This document shows positions 14,401 through 25,700 of a stretch of 64,000 nucleotides of DNA, piece after piece. Source of the stretch: Hydractinia symbiolongicarpus. Taxonomy: Eukaryota; Cnidaria; Hydrozoa; Anthoathecata; Hydractiniidae. The position numbers were made by a program, and so were the translations under genes. How positions within the stretch are numbered: the stretch's first letter is position 1; every line of letters starts with the position of its first letter. Where the stretch lies: the NCBI RefSeq assembly GCF_029227915.1, contig NC_079876.1:15808001-15872000 (forward strand), read 5' to 3'. A model generated the notes under the pieces. The model made no database searches, was not told where the DNA came from, and was given only the letters and a program-made list of their open reading frames with translations.

Positions 14401-15253
14401 ATATATACACAATGTTTTCAAAATAATGATTTTTGTTGATTTGAAATTTACTCCTTGCTCATTGCTTTTTCAACATTTCAGTTTAAAATGTTTGGTAAAG
14501 TCAGTAGGGATCATTAGACAAAAAAATTGTTTTGTTAACCGGTTAATTTTTACATTTTGTGCATATTTTTGCGGGAGTGGATGGTATGCAACCGAATAAA
14601 TGATTTTTCAAAGTTTACTTTTTGTTTTTTGGTGTTTTGTGTTTGTTTATGTTAGGCCTTTTGATATTGTTCAGGTTGTATTGTTGTATAATCATTTAGG
14701 GAAAAGGCAATGTTTAAAATGCATAAAGAACTTATTTCATAGATCTAAGCTTACTGTTGCAAGCCTTTCTTTTCGACATTTCAGATTAAAATATTGAAGG
14801 TTTTCCACATAATCACATAATAAGATGTATACATATTTTAGATGTGTTATTTCTGACATTATTATTATTGTTGTTGTAAGTGTCTGGGTTGTCACTGTCA
14901 ATGTTGTAACTTTCTAACACGATCCTATACATTTCCTTGATCAGCGTTTCAAGATCTATACGATGAATGCAACAGGTGTACGAATTTGTGAAAAAAAATT
15001 TTTCTAGGGACTTTGCTGACGTCAGCAATATTTTTAAACCCTTTTATCTCCTTAGGCGTTTGTCAAAAACACACGATACTATACATTATTTTGATCAGCG
15101 TGTCAACCTCTACAAATTACAGACAACAAATGACTAAATTTTACCAATTTTCTTTTTGTATATGCACTGCTGACGTCAGCTAAAAATCTAAAGCAACCTA
15201 TTTTTCTATTGTTTTTCTGTCTTAGTGGATTTTCCACGGGCTTTATCGACTAG
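11452..15253 (+). mobile_element. Composite Helitron, array unit 6
   Basis: It starts TCTCTATAATAATACGCT and ends with a GTGGATTTTCCAC hairpin and CTAG at 15250-15253. It is chimeric. From about 11630 to 14790 it matches the body of the complete Helitron at 51.7-54.2 kb, while from about 14915 it switches to the body type of units 1-3, with GCTGACGTCAGC near 15013 and 15170. No helicase coding is visible in this 3.8-kb unit. The switch is consistent with rolling-circle read-through or template switching. Confidence 0.78.
12340..14790 (+). repeat. Degenerate internal repeats in Helitron unit 6
   Basis: Phrases such as TTTTGTGAGGAAGGACCATA and AACTGATTTTTGTTG recur at irregular spacing of roughly 150-250 bp. 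The same family of phrases fills 52.6-54.1 kb in the other complete Helitron. These tracts explain the T-rich short open frames here; none looks coding. Confidence 0.65.
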
Positions 15254-15751
15254 TCTATATAATAATACGCCAGTTCTGTACCAGGCAAAGTGGATATGTT
15301 CATTTTCCATTGATCTTACCGAAATTTTCTATAAAGTAACTGAAAAATGCATGTCTAATATGTTAAATTTTCTAACGTTAGGGCGCGACGTCAATAACAC
15401 TACTTTAACGTTAATATTCTACCTATATTAAATTAATGAAGCCGTTACAGTGCACTAAAACGTCGAGGCCAAATAACTTGAAAACGAGGTGGTGACGTCA
15501 ATGATTCAAGATCTATGCGATAAAGGCAACAGGTATACAAGTTTCAAAAAAGCTTTTTTTAGGTTTTGACGGGCCATTGCTAACGTCAGCAAAATTTTAA
15601 ACCCTTATATCTCATTAACCGCTCATCAAAAGCACGTGATTACATACATTTTCTTTGCAGGTGGGTTGCTTATGTCATCAAAATTTAAATGACGCTTCCT
15701 TTTTATTTTTATCTTGCCTCAGTGGATTTTTCCACGGGCACTATCGACTAG
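15254..15751 (+). mobile_element. Non-autonomous Helitron, array unit 7 (last)
   Basis: It starts TCTATATAATAATACGCC and ends with a GTGGATTTTTCCAC hairpin and CTAG at 15748-15751, followed by T. With the A at 7130 this gives the canonical A/T flanks for the whole array. The 5' part matches unit 4. It is shorter than the other units, with an internal deletion. Confidence 0.88.
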
Positions 15752-17030
15752 TCGGAATATAATTTTATTTATTACAGAAACAGACGTAATTAAACATAAT
15801 AATTTCTTTAATATACATCTAAAAGATTTCTTATGGAATACCAAGTTAAAGATCTCTTTTATTAGTTTGCTATTTTAATTTTCTGACATCAAAGAAATCT
15901 AACCTCGTCCCCAGAACTTTTTAGACTTCTTATATTTGGATGGCCTGAACAAGGCTCTAGCCTCTAGCCTGTATGTGACGAATTGATTGGCCGTAAAAAC
16001 TTAATCAACATAATCGAAACGCGCCCAACGAGTTATATTAAATTGAAGATTGTGTGCCAAAAAAAAAAACTTCGAAAAATGGTGGTTGTTGCTGTGTTGT
16101 TGAAGGTGTTGCTCTTGGTTTGTTAATGGTTTTCTTAATAGGGATTTTAAATAAAAACAAAATATATTTTTGATATTAAAACTTAAAATGAGTTAAAAAT
16201 GTTATTTAGAAAGTATTTAACGAACGCGAAGACTTAGAGATGATGTTTATTTAAAGTCCACTTACCAGACAGAAGAAGAAAATATTTTACATGTGCTGCT
16301 AAAAATCACATTTTTGCATTTAGGGTGCTACTAAAATTGTAACTCGCCGAGATCAAAACGTTAAATAATCAATCAAATTTAGTGTTGTTCTCGACTGCAA
16401 ATGTATATATGTATTGGAAGGGCGGGGTAATAATTCCTTTTACAGTACCCACTTTACGTGGGTATTTTGTAGTGATAATGGTAGTTTTGTACTACTCTGA
16501 AACCATATTAGTTGTAGTCTATATTTAATTAACTCTCTAATTAAAAGCTTTATCTGTAGGGAGTATATTAATCAAGATGTTTAGAAGCAAGCTTCAGAGT
16601 ACAAAGTCCAACTTCCTGTTAAAAAGGAAGTCTCTAAAATGGAGTCACAAGTGAACAAAAGCAAGGTATAAGAATCTCGCGTTATAACATGCAGCTTTGA
16701 CTAGCAGGAAGATCGAATGTGCGCAGAACGTTATCAGTTTAACATAGCCTTCATCCAAACTTTTACTTAGACTTTCAACTGACCAGAATGTGTAATAAAA
16801 CAGAACTAAGTATAAAGTAGTGACGTAGGTGAATATTTATCATAGCACTGATCATGACGGGTTATTATTATACGTGTGAGTCATATTAAAGAAGAGCTAC
16901 TTTGTTCATTACTACCTTACTGCCTGTCAGTGACCTGGATTCTTCGTTGAGAATGAAATACGGATGAGCTATGATAGATATTCACCTGTGTATACACACC
17001 ATCCGGATAAACTTTCTAAGTTCATCACTA
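15752..17030. other. No gene seen
   Basis: AT-rich sequence with only short, stop-interrupted frames. A small hairpin, ACCCACTTTACGTGGGT, lies near 16449. No family motif recognised. Confidence 0.5.
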
Positions 17031-17034
17031 ACAT

Positions 17035-17115
17035 ATTGCTGCACATAGTGTAGTGGGTTCGTCTGCGGCTCTCAGTTCTGGGGACCGCGGATGAAATCCC
17101 GCGCACTGCCAGACA
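17035..17115 (+). mobile_element. tRNA-derived SINE head, probable
   Basis: CAGTGTAGTGGGTTCG-like sequence (here TAGTGTAGTGGGTTCG) is followed about 45 bp later by GATGAAATCCCGCGC. This resembles pol III A- and B-boxes (consensus B-box GGTTCGAATCCC) in a tRNA-derived SINE. Shorter matches to the same head occur near 47640 and 60290. The tail was not delimited. Confidence 0.5.
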
Positions 17116-18024
17116 GTATGCTACTGATGAAAATAAGTTCTTCTTCAACATACAAAATAGTTGTTGTTTCGCTTATTTATGTCTCAAGTTATTACATTTT
17201 CTGTGCACTCACAAGGCATTCTGTCCCTGTTGTTGAAATTAATTAATTTGTGTTGTGACATCTCTGTTAGAATACATTATGTGCACAAATACAATTAACT
17301 TTAACATTTTGGTACTTTCCAAAATCACCGCTGTTCATGGTACTTCAACAGTTTGTTTATTTTATATTATATTTGGGGAACTTATAACGTCTGCCACAAA
17401 TTTTCAATTTATTAAATTTGTAATCTATCATTTTTGTAAACAACGAAATGCAATCTTGTCTTACTAAATCTACTGCGAGAAATGTTACGAAAAAAGCAGT
17501 GGTATTTAATTTAGAATCACGTGTATTGCTCGATCAAGTATGCTTGATCAAAAACTTGCCAGGGAGATGAAACATGGGATTACAGAGGTGGCAAGCATAA
17601 GCAGTGGGTTCACAATAAAAATCCTTATAAAGTGTAATTATTATGAGGATTCCATTTTAAGATTCCAGACGAACTTGCTACACCTGTCGCGAATTACGAT
17701 ATTATGGGCATACCACGAGCGATGTGTATTCTGTTTACTTACCATCGGGCTTGAGAACAGTGTTTTGTGAGATGGGTATCAATCATGATTGATATGCTTT
17801 TATTTCCAATTCTCTTTCCAATTCACAGCCCTACACCATCAACACCTAATATAGACGGACAGATGGGTTTCGCGTCTACCTTAGTAGGTACAACGCAACT
17901 CACGGCCCGTGAAAAAAGCATATGGGTTGATATATTTATATAGACACCCTTCCGCATTCCAGTCATCGGCAAAGGCAGAAAGAATGTATCAAGGTCAATG
18001 GAAAAGCCGTAACATTTAGATATT
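17116..18024. other. No gene seen
   Basis: Contains overlapping open frames on both strands, including 113 codons on the minus strand (18164-17823). None has a recognisable motif or a supported exon structure, so they are not called as genes. Confidence 0.45.
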
Positions 18025-18029
18025 GTGGC

Positions 18030-18320
18030 AATTACCACGAAGACAGAAGCTACTTTGCATTTTTTTAGAACCCGCTTAAAAAATTTCCGTCCTCTTATCA
18101 CAATAAAACGTTGGTTTATTAGCGCGGCGGACTTGCAGTTAATTGGAGGAAAAATGCAATTCAACCTCCTTCAGGACGTTCCTTGCCTATCAATTATTTC
18201 TTCTTCACTGAAATATTTTACGGAGGGTGTGGAGCCTACACATCCAGTGATCGATGGTTGCATGCAACATATCCAGCGCTTAGTACTGCAATTGGATTAA
18301 GATGAGATTTGTGTCGCTGG
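18030..18320 (+). repeat. Diverged local duplication, copy 1
   Basis: About 270 bp including GCAGTTAATTGGAGGAAAAA and GTACTGCAATTGGA recur at 18775-19045 with substitutions and small indels. Copy 1 has a 91-codon plus-strand open frame, but single-base indels shift the frame between copies, so I do not treat it as protein-coding. Confidence 0.75.
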
Positions 18321-18774
18321 AACTTATTTTGTTTTTGTTGCTAGCATTATTAAATAAGCATACCGATTGTAAAAGTTAACTTTTTATAACATACTTGCTT
18401 TCCTGCTTATCAGAAAACTAATTATCTACTTTGTCGTCACTTTGTTTCTAGTTCAACATACGGCAGAGAGTGTGAGCAGGATATTTTGGTCAGTAACATC
18501 TGATTGCCACCCAGAATTCACTTCAAACTTGCTGACTTTAATCAATAAGGCATACACTATTGTAAAAAAATAAAAAATTAGGTACATAGTTACGCCATTT
18601 TCTGTAAAGCGACAATAGTGAAAAATCTATAATCTACGGTCCTTATATAACATTACGTTTTGCTTGTCCCGTTCCTCCTCTTATGACAAAGCAGAATTAC
18701 GCCAGGGCGGTGTAAAATATGCCTACACATATTCTCTGCATATTTGCTTGATATCGACGTTCTGCGATTGAGAG

Positions 18775-19045
18775 AAGTTACTTTGCATTTCTTTATAACG
18801 CACGTTTAAAAACATTCCCTCTTATTACAAAAGTAATTTGATTTACGTGCGCCAAGGAGTTGCAGTTAATTGGAGGAAAAAACGCAATACACGCTCCTTC
18901 GGGACGTAGCTTTCCACTGAAATATATTTTCCCCACTGAAATCAGTTACGGTGGCTGTGGATCAAACGCGTCCAGTGAAAGATGGATGAAAACGATATAT
19001 CCGTCACTTCGTACTGCAATTGGACTCAGATGTCGCTGATACTCA
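18775..19045 (+). repeat. Diverged local duplication, copy 2
   Basis: Direct repeat of 18030-18320, offset about 745 bp. The shared blocks are the TTGCAGTTAATTGGAGGAAA core and the ACTGCAATTGGA end. Nothing in it looks coding. Confidence 0.75.
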
Positions 19046-19419
19046 TTCAATTTTGTCAACGAGCCTTATGTGTTTGTTATGATTCTTAAATGGAAAAACT
19101 AACGATTGATAACAAGTTGCGTTTAAAATGTTCATTATATTGTGAATATAAACTGTGTTAATTGTTTTTTATTCGTGAGCTTTGGTTCTTGAGATTTTTA
19201 AGGACAAACTAGTCCTACCGGCGCCGCCATAACACTGTCGAGTAGAACTTTCTGTTTGGTAAAATATCCCGAGCGCAGCAAAGCTATTTTCCTCGTTCCC
19301 ATAAATATATTAGAGCGTAACGAATTTCCGCGTTTTCTCCTAGTACATTAAATTTTCAAAACGTCCGATTTTTGACCCACTTACCCAAATATTTTTATAG
19401 TCATTTCTTTCGTTAAAAT

Positions 19420-19995
19420 TTGGTTGGTCGAGACCATGCCGTTTCCAGTTGAGATCAGGTCGGCATACAGTTTTAGTCACGGTCACTCTTACTAATATCA
19501 CGTGACATTTCCTCAGACACATAGCACTTGAAACGAAAATTGCGCTGATAGCTATATTGCCTTGTTGGTCGCAATGGACAGAAGGGCATTTTCAAGAAAG
19601 CAAAGAAAGGGTATGTTTAGCTAGTATATCACTATTTTTTACATGTAATGAGCGCCTTTCTAGCCTCACTCACACCTAAAGCCGGCTGGTATAAGACTGC
19701 CGACTTATCTGCAATAATAACAGAACTTAGATAGCATATAGCTAGCTAGCTACTTGTTCTTTGCTCTTTTTTATGCTACCTAGCTCGCATAAAAAAGAGC
19801 AAACAGTGCCATATAGCTAGCATAAAAAAGCTACAAAGCTAGCATAAAATTAACTACTTAGCTAGGATAAAGCTACCAATGTAGCTAACATAAAATTAGC
19901 AACTGTAGCTAGCACAAAATCAACTCCATACCTAGCCTAGCATAATTCTTTTGGACACATTTTTTAGCTACAGTAGCTAGTTAGCTATGTACTAC
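19420..19995 (+). repeat. Direct repeat copy 1 with AGCTAGCATAAAA tandem tract
   Basis: The segment matches 21220-21650 in order: a sequence around AATATCACGT, then GTTTAGCTAGTATATCACTA, then a degenerate tandem tract of AGCTAGCATAAAA units (19735-19990). At 19574-19610 a short ATG frame (MDRRAFSRKQRK) ends at GTATGTTT, a possible splice donor. The second copy has lost that ATG and frame, so its coding status is doubtful. Confidence 0.7.
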
Positions 19996-21219
19996 ACAGT
20001 GCCTGAGATAATTCTACTCTGTAGGAATATCCCATCACATAGCTTGTTCTAGCTACTATCGTCCACAACCTTTGTTGTCTCTTTCAATTTTATACCAAAA
20101 AAACAAGAACAAAAAAGTTTAGCAAAGTCAGCAAAAGAACAATTTCAGTTAGATAATTTGGAGACAGTGCGTTCTGTTCCTACTCATGATCAATGTTTTT
20201 ATACGTGTAATCGTTACGTGTAATCGTTTACGTTGCTCAGCCACAAAAGGCAATTTTAACATTGAGGTGGATTGGAGAGCCATATTCTTTGTGTACGATT
20301 GTAGCTATATTGTACGCAAGTCAGGAAATAAACTTTTTAAACCCTGCCGTTGAGCATACACCAGTGCGGCTCAAGTTACAGAAACGGAAATTATTTCAAT
20401 AAAGATGTATCAGGAAACTTTTTCAACATCTACATTGGTTATTACGTTTACGTCAGGCGTTTATTTAGATTCTGACAAGCGGTTCTTGTGTAATTATCAA
20501 CACCTACTGAAAATCTTCATATATAAGTATATATATGATTCATTCTTTGGGTTCAATGAACACAAATTTCAGAAAACAGAAAAAATTTACTGTTCGGGAA
20601 ATCTCATAATTTTTAAACCAAAAAATAATTTTCTGATAAAGGATTATTTTTTCGTTTTTTTTAACTTGACGCAAACTGTACACTGATGTCGGACACCATT
20701 CTTGTTCCGTTTAATTCTTTTTAGTGTTTTCTGATACATCAGGTTCTAAAGAAAATATGTCCCTGGTGCAAGTAATATTGCGTCCGGAACACACTCCGGT
20801 ACTGCTAATACGGAAACCCCAGGAAATGTTTCATCAAGGCGAAGATGAAACCGTTTAATCGATTACCATAGAGTATGTGGGAATTTTTTTTATTATACAA
20901 TTCATTATACGATTCAACCCAAAGGGGCATCTAAAAATTTTTGCTTACAAACCTAGAGGACTCAGTCCTACGCTCCACAACACTTTCTGTATTGATTTCT
21001 CATTAAATAAGGCTAATATAAAGAAAAAAGCAAGTATGATGATGTCGGATTTTGATTTCCGCGCCTTTGTCCCCTTATGCATACAAAATTCTGCCGTTTT
21101 TGTGTCAGTTTCCAAGCGATTTAATATGGTCATTCTTTGGTACCTTCTTTAGTAAGCGAGACAAGATTTTTTTAACACGGCGATGGAGTTGTTTTTGTAA
21201 AGATGGTACCAAACGTAAA
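19996..21219. other. No gene seen
   Basis: A 93-codon plus-strand frame (20405-20686) and overlapping frames at 20877-21152 are present. They are rich in F/I/K/N as expected from AT-rich sequence and show no motif. Confidence 0.45.
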
Positions 21220-21650
21220 TGGTGCCGTTGAGACCAAGTCAGACTACACTTTTTAGCCACGTGATACATAAATCACTTTAAGTAATATCACGTTTTCTTG
21301 GAAACAAAGCGCTTCAAATAGAATTTTCGTTAATCTAAGCTATATTGCAACTGACGGAAGGGCTTGTTCAAGAAAATGAAGATATGTTTAGCTAGTATAT
21401 CACTATTAGCTAACTAACATAAAACTAGCTAACATTAAACTACCGACTCAGCTGGGATAATAATATAATTTAAATAGCTAGGTAGCTTTTAGCTGGCATA
21501 AAACGGAGCAAACATATAAACAAGTAGCTAGCATAAAACTGGTTAAAAAGCTAGCATAAAATTAAACTTAGCTGGGATAAAACTACCAATTTTGCTATCA
21601 TAAAATTGGTTACTTTAGCTAGCATAGAAAAATTATTTTTAATAGATTTT
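21220..21650 (+). repeat. Direct repeat copy 2
   Basis: Diverged second copy of 19420-19995, about 1.8 kb downstream in the same orientation, including GTTTAGCTAGTATATCACTA at about 21390 and the same AGCTAGCATAAAA-type tract. Confidence 0.7.
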
Positions 21651-22849
21651 CTATTAGGTAGCTACAATCCCACACAAAAATTATGAGACAATCTAACGTT
21701 TTTGAAAATTTTCGACCCCCCTCCCCCAATTAAAGGTTGAGGGTAGTAGCTGCCGGTTCTGAGCAAGGCAACATTGATACAGGTGGAAGGGATGGAGAAC
21801 CCTTACTTTGACTTATTTTTGCAGTTTTCTCAACATATTTTGTCGCGGATTGTCTGAATTTTCTGAAAGGAAAACCGAAATTACGGGAGATCTGTTTGGT
21901 TCTGTGTGAAGCTATTTGGTCATTTTTATACACAGTGTGAATGTGGTTTATGCTGAGTTGTCAACTTTTTAAAATCCATAATGGTAGCCAGAGCTGTGTC
22001 AAAGTGGCCTTTTTTGCTCAGCTTGCCATTTAAAAGTCTCGTTACGAGCTATTTGGCACTGTTTAAATATCAGGGATAAGTAAAGGACGAATAAGGAGAG
22101 TAAACATAACAAAAAGTACACCGGCGGCTGGGTTTGTTATATATCTTATATTTATAATTTAGATGAACCAAACTATTAAAAACAGAATACCTTTGTAGAC
22201 GTCTCTGCAAATAAGAATGTTGTTTCAGGAGTCTAATGTTAGAGGAAGGAACCTGTTAAAGCGCTTTCCGATGTATTCCAAGGCAAGCATATACCGACAT
22301 GCAAGAAAAGTTATAGGGACTTGTGAAGAAGACAGACATTCGGGAAACAAAGGATGACCCCGCAAACTCACAAACAGAGATCAAAGGGGTCTCATTAGGT
22401 AATTCAAGAGGCTGAGAATTGCAGCTGGAATAAGAAAGAATGCGCACGATGAAACTGTGCGACGTGTCTTGCACAGCACTGGCTATAAATATTACCACTC
22501 ACAAAAAAGGGACTGCTTTCTGAACAAGGCCTGAAGTTGCGTTTGCTATTTTTCCAGATGATAAGGAGGTCGTTCATGTCCAGCCTGTGAACAACAGGGA
22601 TTTCCTTTGACCTAGACAGTGCTGGATTCCAGCATAAGTATAACCCAAGCGACGAGACTAAATCCACAAGGACCATGGCTTGGCGTTAAGGAGACGAGGG
22701 GTTGAACCCAACTTGCACGGCCAAATGCAATCATGGTAGCTCTGGTGACAAAGTGGCACATTTTTTGTGGCTATTAGTCGTGGGAAGGGTGCTATCTTTT
22801 TCCTAATTTATTTAACGTCGGAGAAAAAACTATGTACAAATAGCTTCCT
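21651..22849. other. No gene seen
   Basis: Short minus-strand frames occur at 21730-21933 and 22256-22676 without recognisable motifs. A direct repeat of about 30 bp around ATGGTAGC...CAAAGTGGC appears near 21983 and 22733. Confidence 0.4.
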
Positions 22850-24735
22850 GATATAAATAAATAAATAAATATTTTCAAATATACAGGAAACTAATCAAAT
22901 CAGACAAAAATTTGTTTACAAAAATTATGAAAAACTATTTAAATAGACCTAGTAAATCATACTCCTTTCTTTCGTTTTAAATTTTTTAAGGCTTTACAAC
23001 TTTTCAATTTGGAAGGTAAAGTATTCCAAATTTTAGGCCCCAATGAGCGAAGACATTTTTCCCCAAAATTCTTAGTATTAAAGTTCAATGTTTTAAGATT
23101 ATTTACATATTGACTTTGTACTGGCTTGTTTGTTTCGCTGCGTTGAAAGATGTCTAACATAAAAGGCGGATATAACTTATTAAGAGATTTAAAAATCTCT
23201 ATACATTTCATAGACTTTTTATTCGCATAATTTTCATGTAGTTACTTTTGGGGTTGCTAGAAATGTACTTTTCTTTGCTCTCTAAATATTCGCTATCTAC
23301 AAAATTTAGGGCTCGCTTATCTAGTTTTTCGACCCTAGAAAGTGATTTTGAAGATGAAAAATTCCAAATAAGTGGACAGTAGTTAAAGTTTGAATACACA
23401 AAACTTTCTGCTAAGACACTCTTAGCTTTAAAAGGAAGTATGTTTTTAAATCTATACAAAGCATTTAGTTTCGCAGTTGCTTTCTTGCAAACCTCATTTA
23501 AGTGCTGATCAAATCTAAGGTTATTGTCAATTTTAACTCCTAACAGTTTGACTGTGTCTTGCGAATATATGTTTTTTTCTCCGATTCTTATCAGTTTACT
23601 ACTTGTGTTTTCTATCCTATCTTTGCTGATGATAATGCATTAAAATTTGTCAGTGATAGCAATCTTTTTATTTTCATGTAGCCATGCTAATGCCTGCTCA
23701 GACTCACCTTCTAAGATTTTAATGAGGTTTGCAATTGAATTGGAAAAGCTTGACAATGTATTATCATCAGCATAGTTGTATAGGTCACTTCTGGTTATAA
23801 GAAGAAAAATATCGTTAAGAAAAATATTAAAAATTATCGGGCCTAAGATTGATCCTTGCGGCACACCTGAAAGAATCATTTGGAAAAGACTGAAGTGTCC
23901 GTTTATACGAGTAGATTGTTTTTTATTTGTTAGGTATGACAGGAAAGATTTCAGGGCATAAGTTTCAAATCCACATGCTTAAAGTTTAGCGATTAGTAAA
24001 TCATGTGGCACGCAATCGAAAGCTTTTGATAGATCCATTAAGACTGCACCAACCACATAATTTATATCAAGTTTTTCTTCCATTCTTCTAGTAAACGAAT
24101 TAAGACATGCTGTGTATCATAGTTTTTCTAATAGGCTGAAAAAATATTGAAAGTTTTGATTCTATGAAAGACATGATTTGATCCTTCATTATGCTTTCAT
24201 AGAATTTTGAAAATACATTCAACACACTGACAGGTCTAAAATTTCTAATGCTATGTTTGTCTTTGCCTCCTTTGTCAAGAGGGGCTACCGTTGCACGTTT
24301 GGCTTCATCGGAAAAAAAATTCAATTTTATGCTGCTGTTTATAGCATTTTTCAATGAGCCAATGAGACGTTCACTAGCTAACTTTACAAGCTTTAAGAGT
24401 ATTTTGTCTCTACCTGGAGAGGAATTATGTTTAAATTAGTAAAAAGTTTTTTGATTGTGTTGTCATCTTCCTCCTCAAAGTTAAAAAAAAAATTATATTT
24501 TGGTTGCTTTAATTTTAACAATACTCGGATTACCCTCGTATGTTTTAATTATGTCATTAATTAGTTTCTCTTTGTCTATAAGGAATTTCAATAATCAATT
24601 GATATTGGCTTGGTTCCACTACATTCTTCTACAATGTTTATATAGTGATCATTAAATAATTCAGCAAGCTCATTGTCATTGGTTATCTGAGCACCTTCTT
24701 TGATAATCATAATGTTATCATTGTTCAAACCATAA
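22850..24735 (-). mobile_element. 5'-truncated non-LTR retrotransposon (LINE)
   Basis: The unit comprises a decayed reverse transcriptase frame (separate entry), a 3' untranslated part, and an (ATTT)n-like tail at 22855-22870 on the plus strand, read as the 3' end. The upstream limit is uncertain; homology to an RT protein fades by about 24730 and no endonuclease domain is seen, so the copy is 5'-truncated as is usual for LINEs. Confidence 0.85.
22957..24730 (-). pseudogene. LINE reverse transcriptase, frameshifted
   Basis: In order on the minus strand: a finger/palm entry block with RNFRPVSVLNVFSK (about 24250), VLMDLSKAFDCVPHDLL (about 24030), SGVPQGSILGP (about 23870), the catalytic YADD (about 23760), a thumb block with YSNFNYCPLIWNF (about 23390), and a C-terminal block with LRSLGPKIWNTLPSKLK (about 23030). 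The blocks lie in different frames with stops between them (for example near 23980, 23640 and 23210), so the copy is dead. The SGVPQGS/YADD and GPKIWN motifs are standard for CR1/Jockey-type LINEs; I did not assign a clade. The copied RNA template would have been the element's own transcript (target-primed reverse transcription). Confidence 0.9.
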
Positions 24736-24928
24736 ACACATAAACATATAAACAGTATCATTATCCTGAGATTTGGTTATCAGCACTACAGAAGAAGTAG
24801 TTATCTCCATCTACAATCGTTGTCACAGTATGTTGGGACAAGACAACGAATTTCGAAGTTAGCCACCACAAGTAATTGCATAGGCTCATTTTACATTAGA
24901 TTCACACATGTTGAACTTGCCAAAGTTC

Positions 24929-25195
24929 AGTGTCAATGTTCAGAGTGTCAATGTTTAGAGTGTCAATGTGCAGAGTGTCAATGTGCAGAGTGTCAATGTG
25001 CAGAGTGTCAATGTGCAGAGTGTCAATGTGCAGAGTGTCAATGTGCAGAGTGTCAATGTGCAGAGTGTCAATGTGCAGAGTGTCAATGTGCAGAGTGTCA
25101 ATGTGCAGAGTGTCAATGTGCAGAGTGTCAATGTGCAGAGTGTCAATGTTCAGAGTGGACTTCGAGTGTCAATGTTCAAGTGTCGATATTTAGAG
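24929..25195 (+). repeat. 15-bp minisatellite
   Basis: Twelve perfect copies of TGTCAATGTGCAGAG (24961-25140) are flanked by three or four variant copies (GTTCAGAG, GTTTAGAG). Because the unit is a multiple of three, several frames stay open and give (AECQC)n, (MCRVS)n and similar artefactual proteins. The perfect homogeneity points to recent expansion. Confidence 0.95.
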
Positions 25196-25199
25196 TGGA

Positions 25200-25700
25200 C
25201 TTAGGACTTCGAATCTTAGGTTATTTGGTAAACACGAAAGATCCATAAAGTTCTTTTTCTAAACCTTGAAAGAGTATTTTTAAAGCTTTTTATCTCACAA
25301 ATTTTAGCACTGCATGTTTTGCAACTCACATTTGCATAAAATATCGGCATCCCTTTGATGTTTCCTTATTTCACGAAATAAACGTGAAATTGGTGTCAAG
25401 TCATGTTATTTCATGAATTAAGAAAAAGGTGAGTTTGAATTATACAAATTAAACATGTTGTCCGCTGTGGACTAAAAATTAGTTTGTGAAACACTTCAAA
25501 TTTCGTCGCTGTCCACAGCCACACTTCAAAGTCACAAATCTTAACTTTCTTCCGAAAATTAAGTTCAGTGTGAACGCATAATCTTACTGCATAATTGATT
25601 AGATGAAAATAAACTTTATTTTAGTTATAAACATAATGTTTAATAATGAACGCGGTAGTGAGAACTAGTATTAACAGTTGAGCTTGAAAAATACAGTAGC
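25200..25700. other. No gene seen
   Basis: Unique-looking AT-rich spacer between the minisatellite and the TTAA-flanked element. No motif recognised. Confidence 0.4.

Noticed and set aside
17035-17115. A tRNA gene
   Set aside because: A- and B-box-like sequences are present but no cloverleaf with an acceptor stem could be drawn; a SINE head is the better reading.
18025-18300. 91-codon frame in the duplicated block
   Set aside because: Single-base indels between the two copies shift the frame, which argues against protein coding.
23776-24439. Plus-strand open frames at 23776-23961 and 24248-24439
   Set aside because: Antisense shadows of the LINE reverse transcriptase.
24820-25248. 142-codon frame encoding (AECQC)n, which looks like a cysteine-rich repeat protein
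   Set aside because: It is produced by a 15-bp minisatellite; both strands and several frames are open, and there is no signal peptide or splice support.
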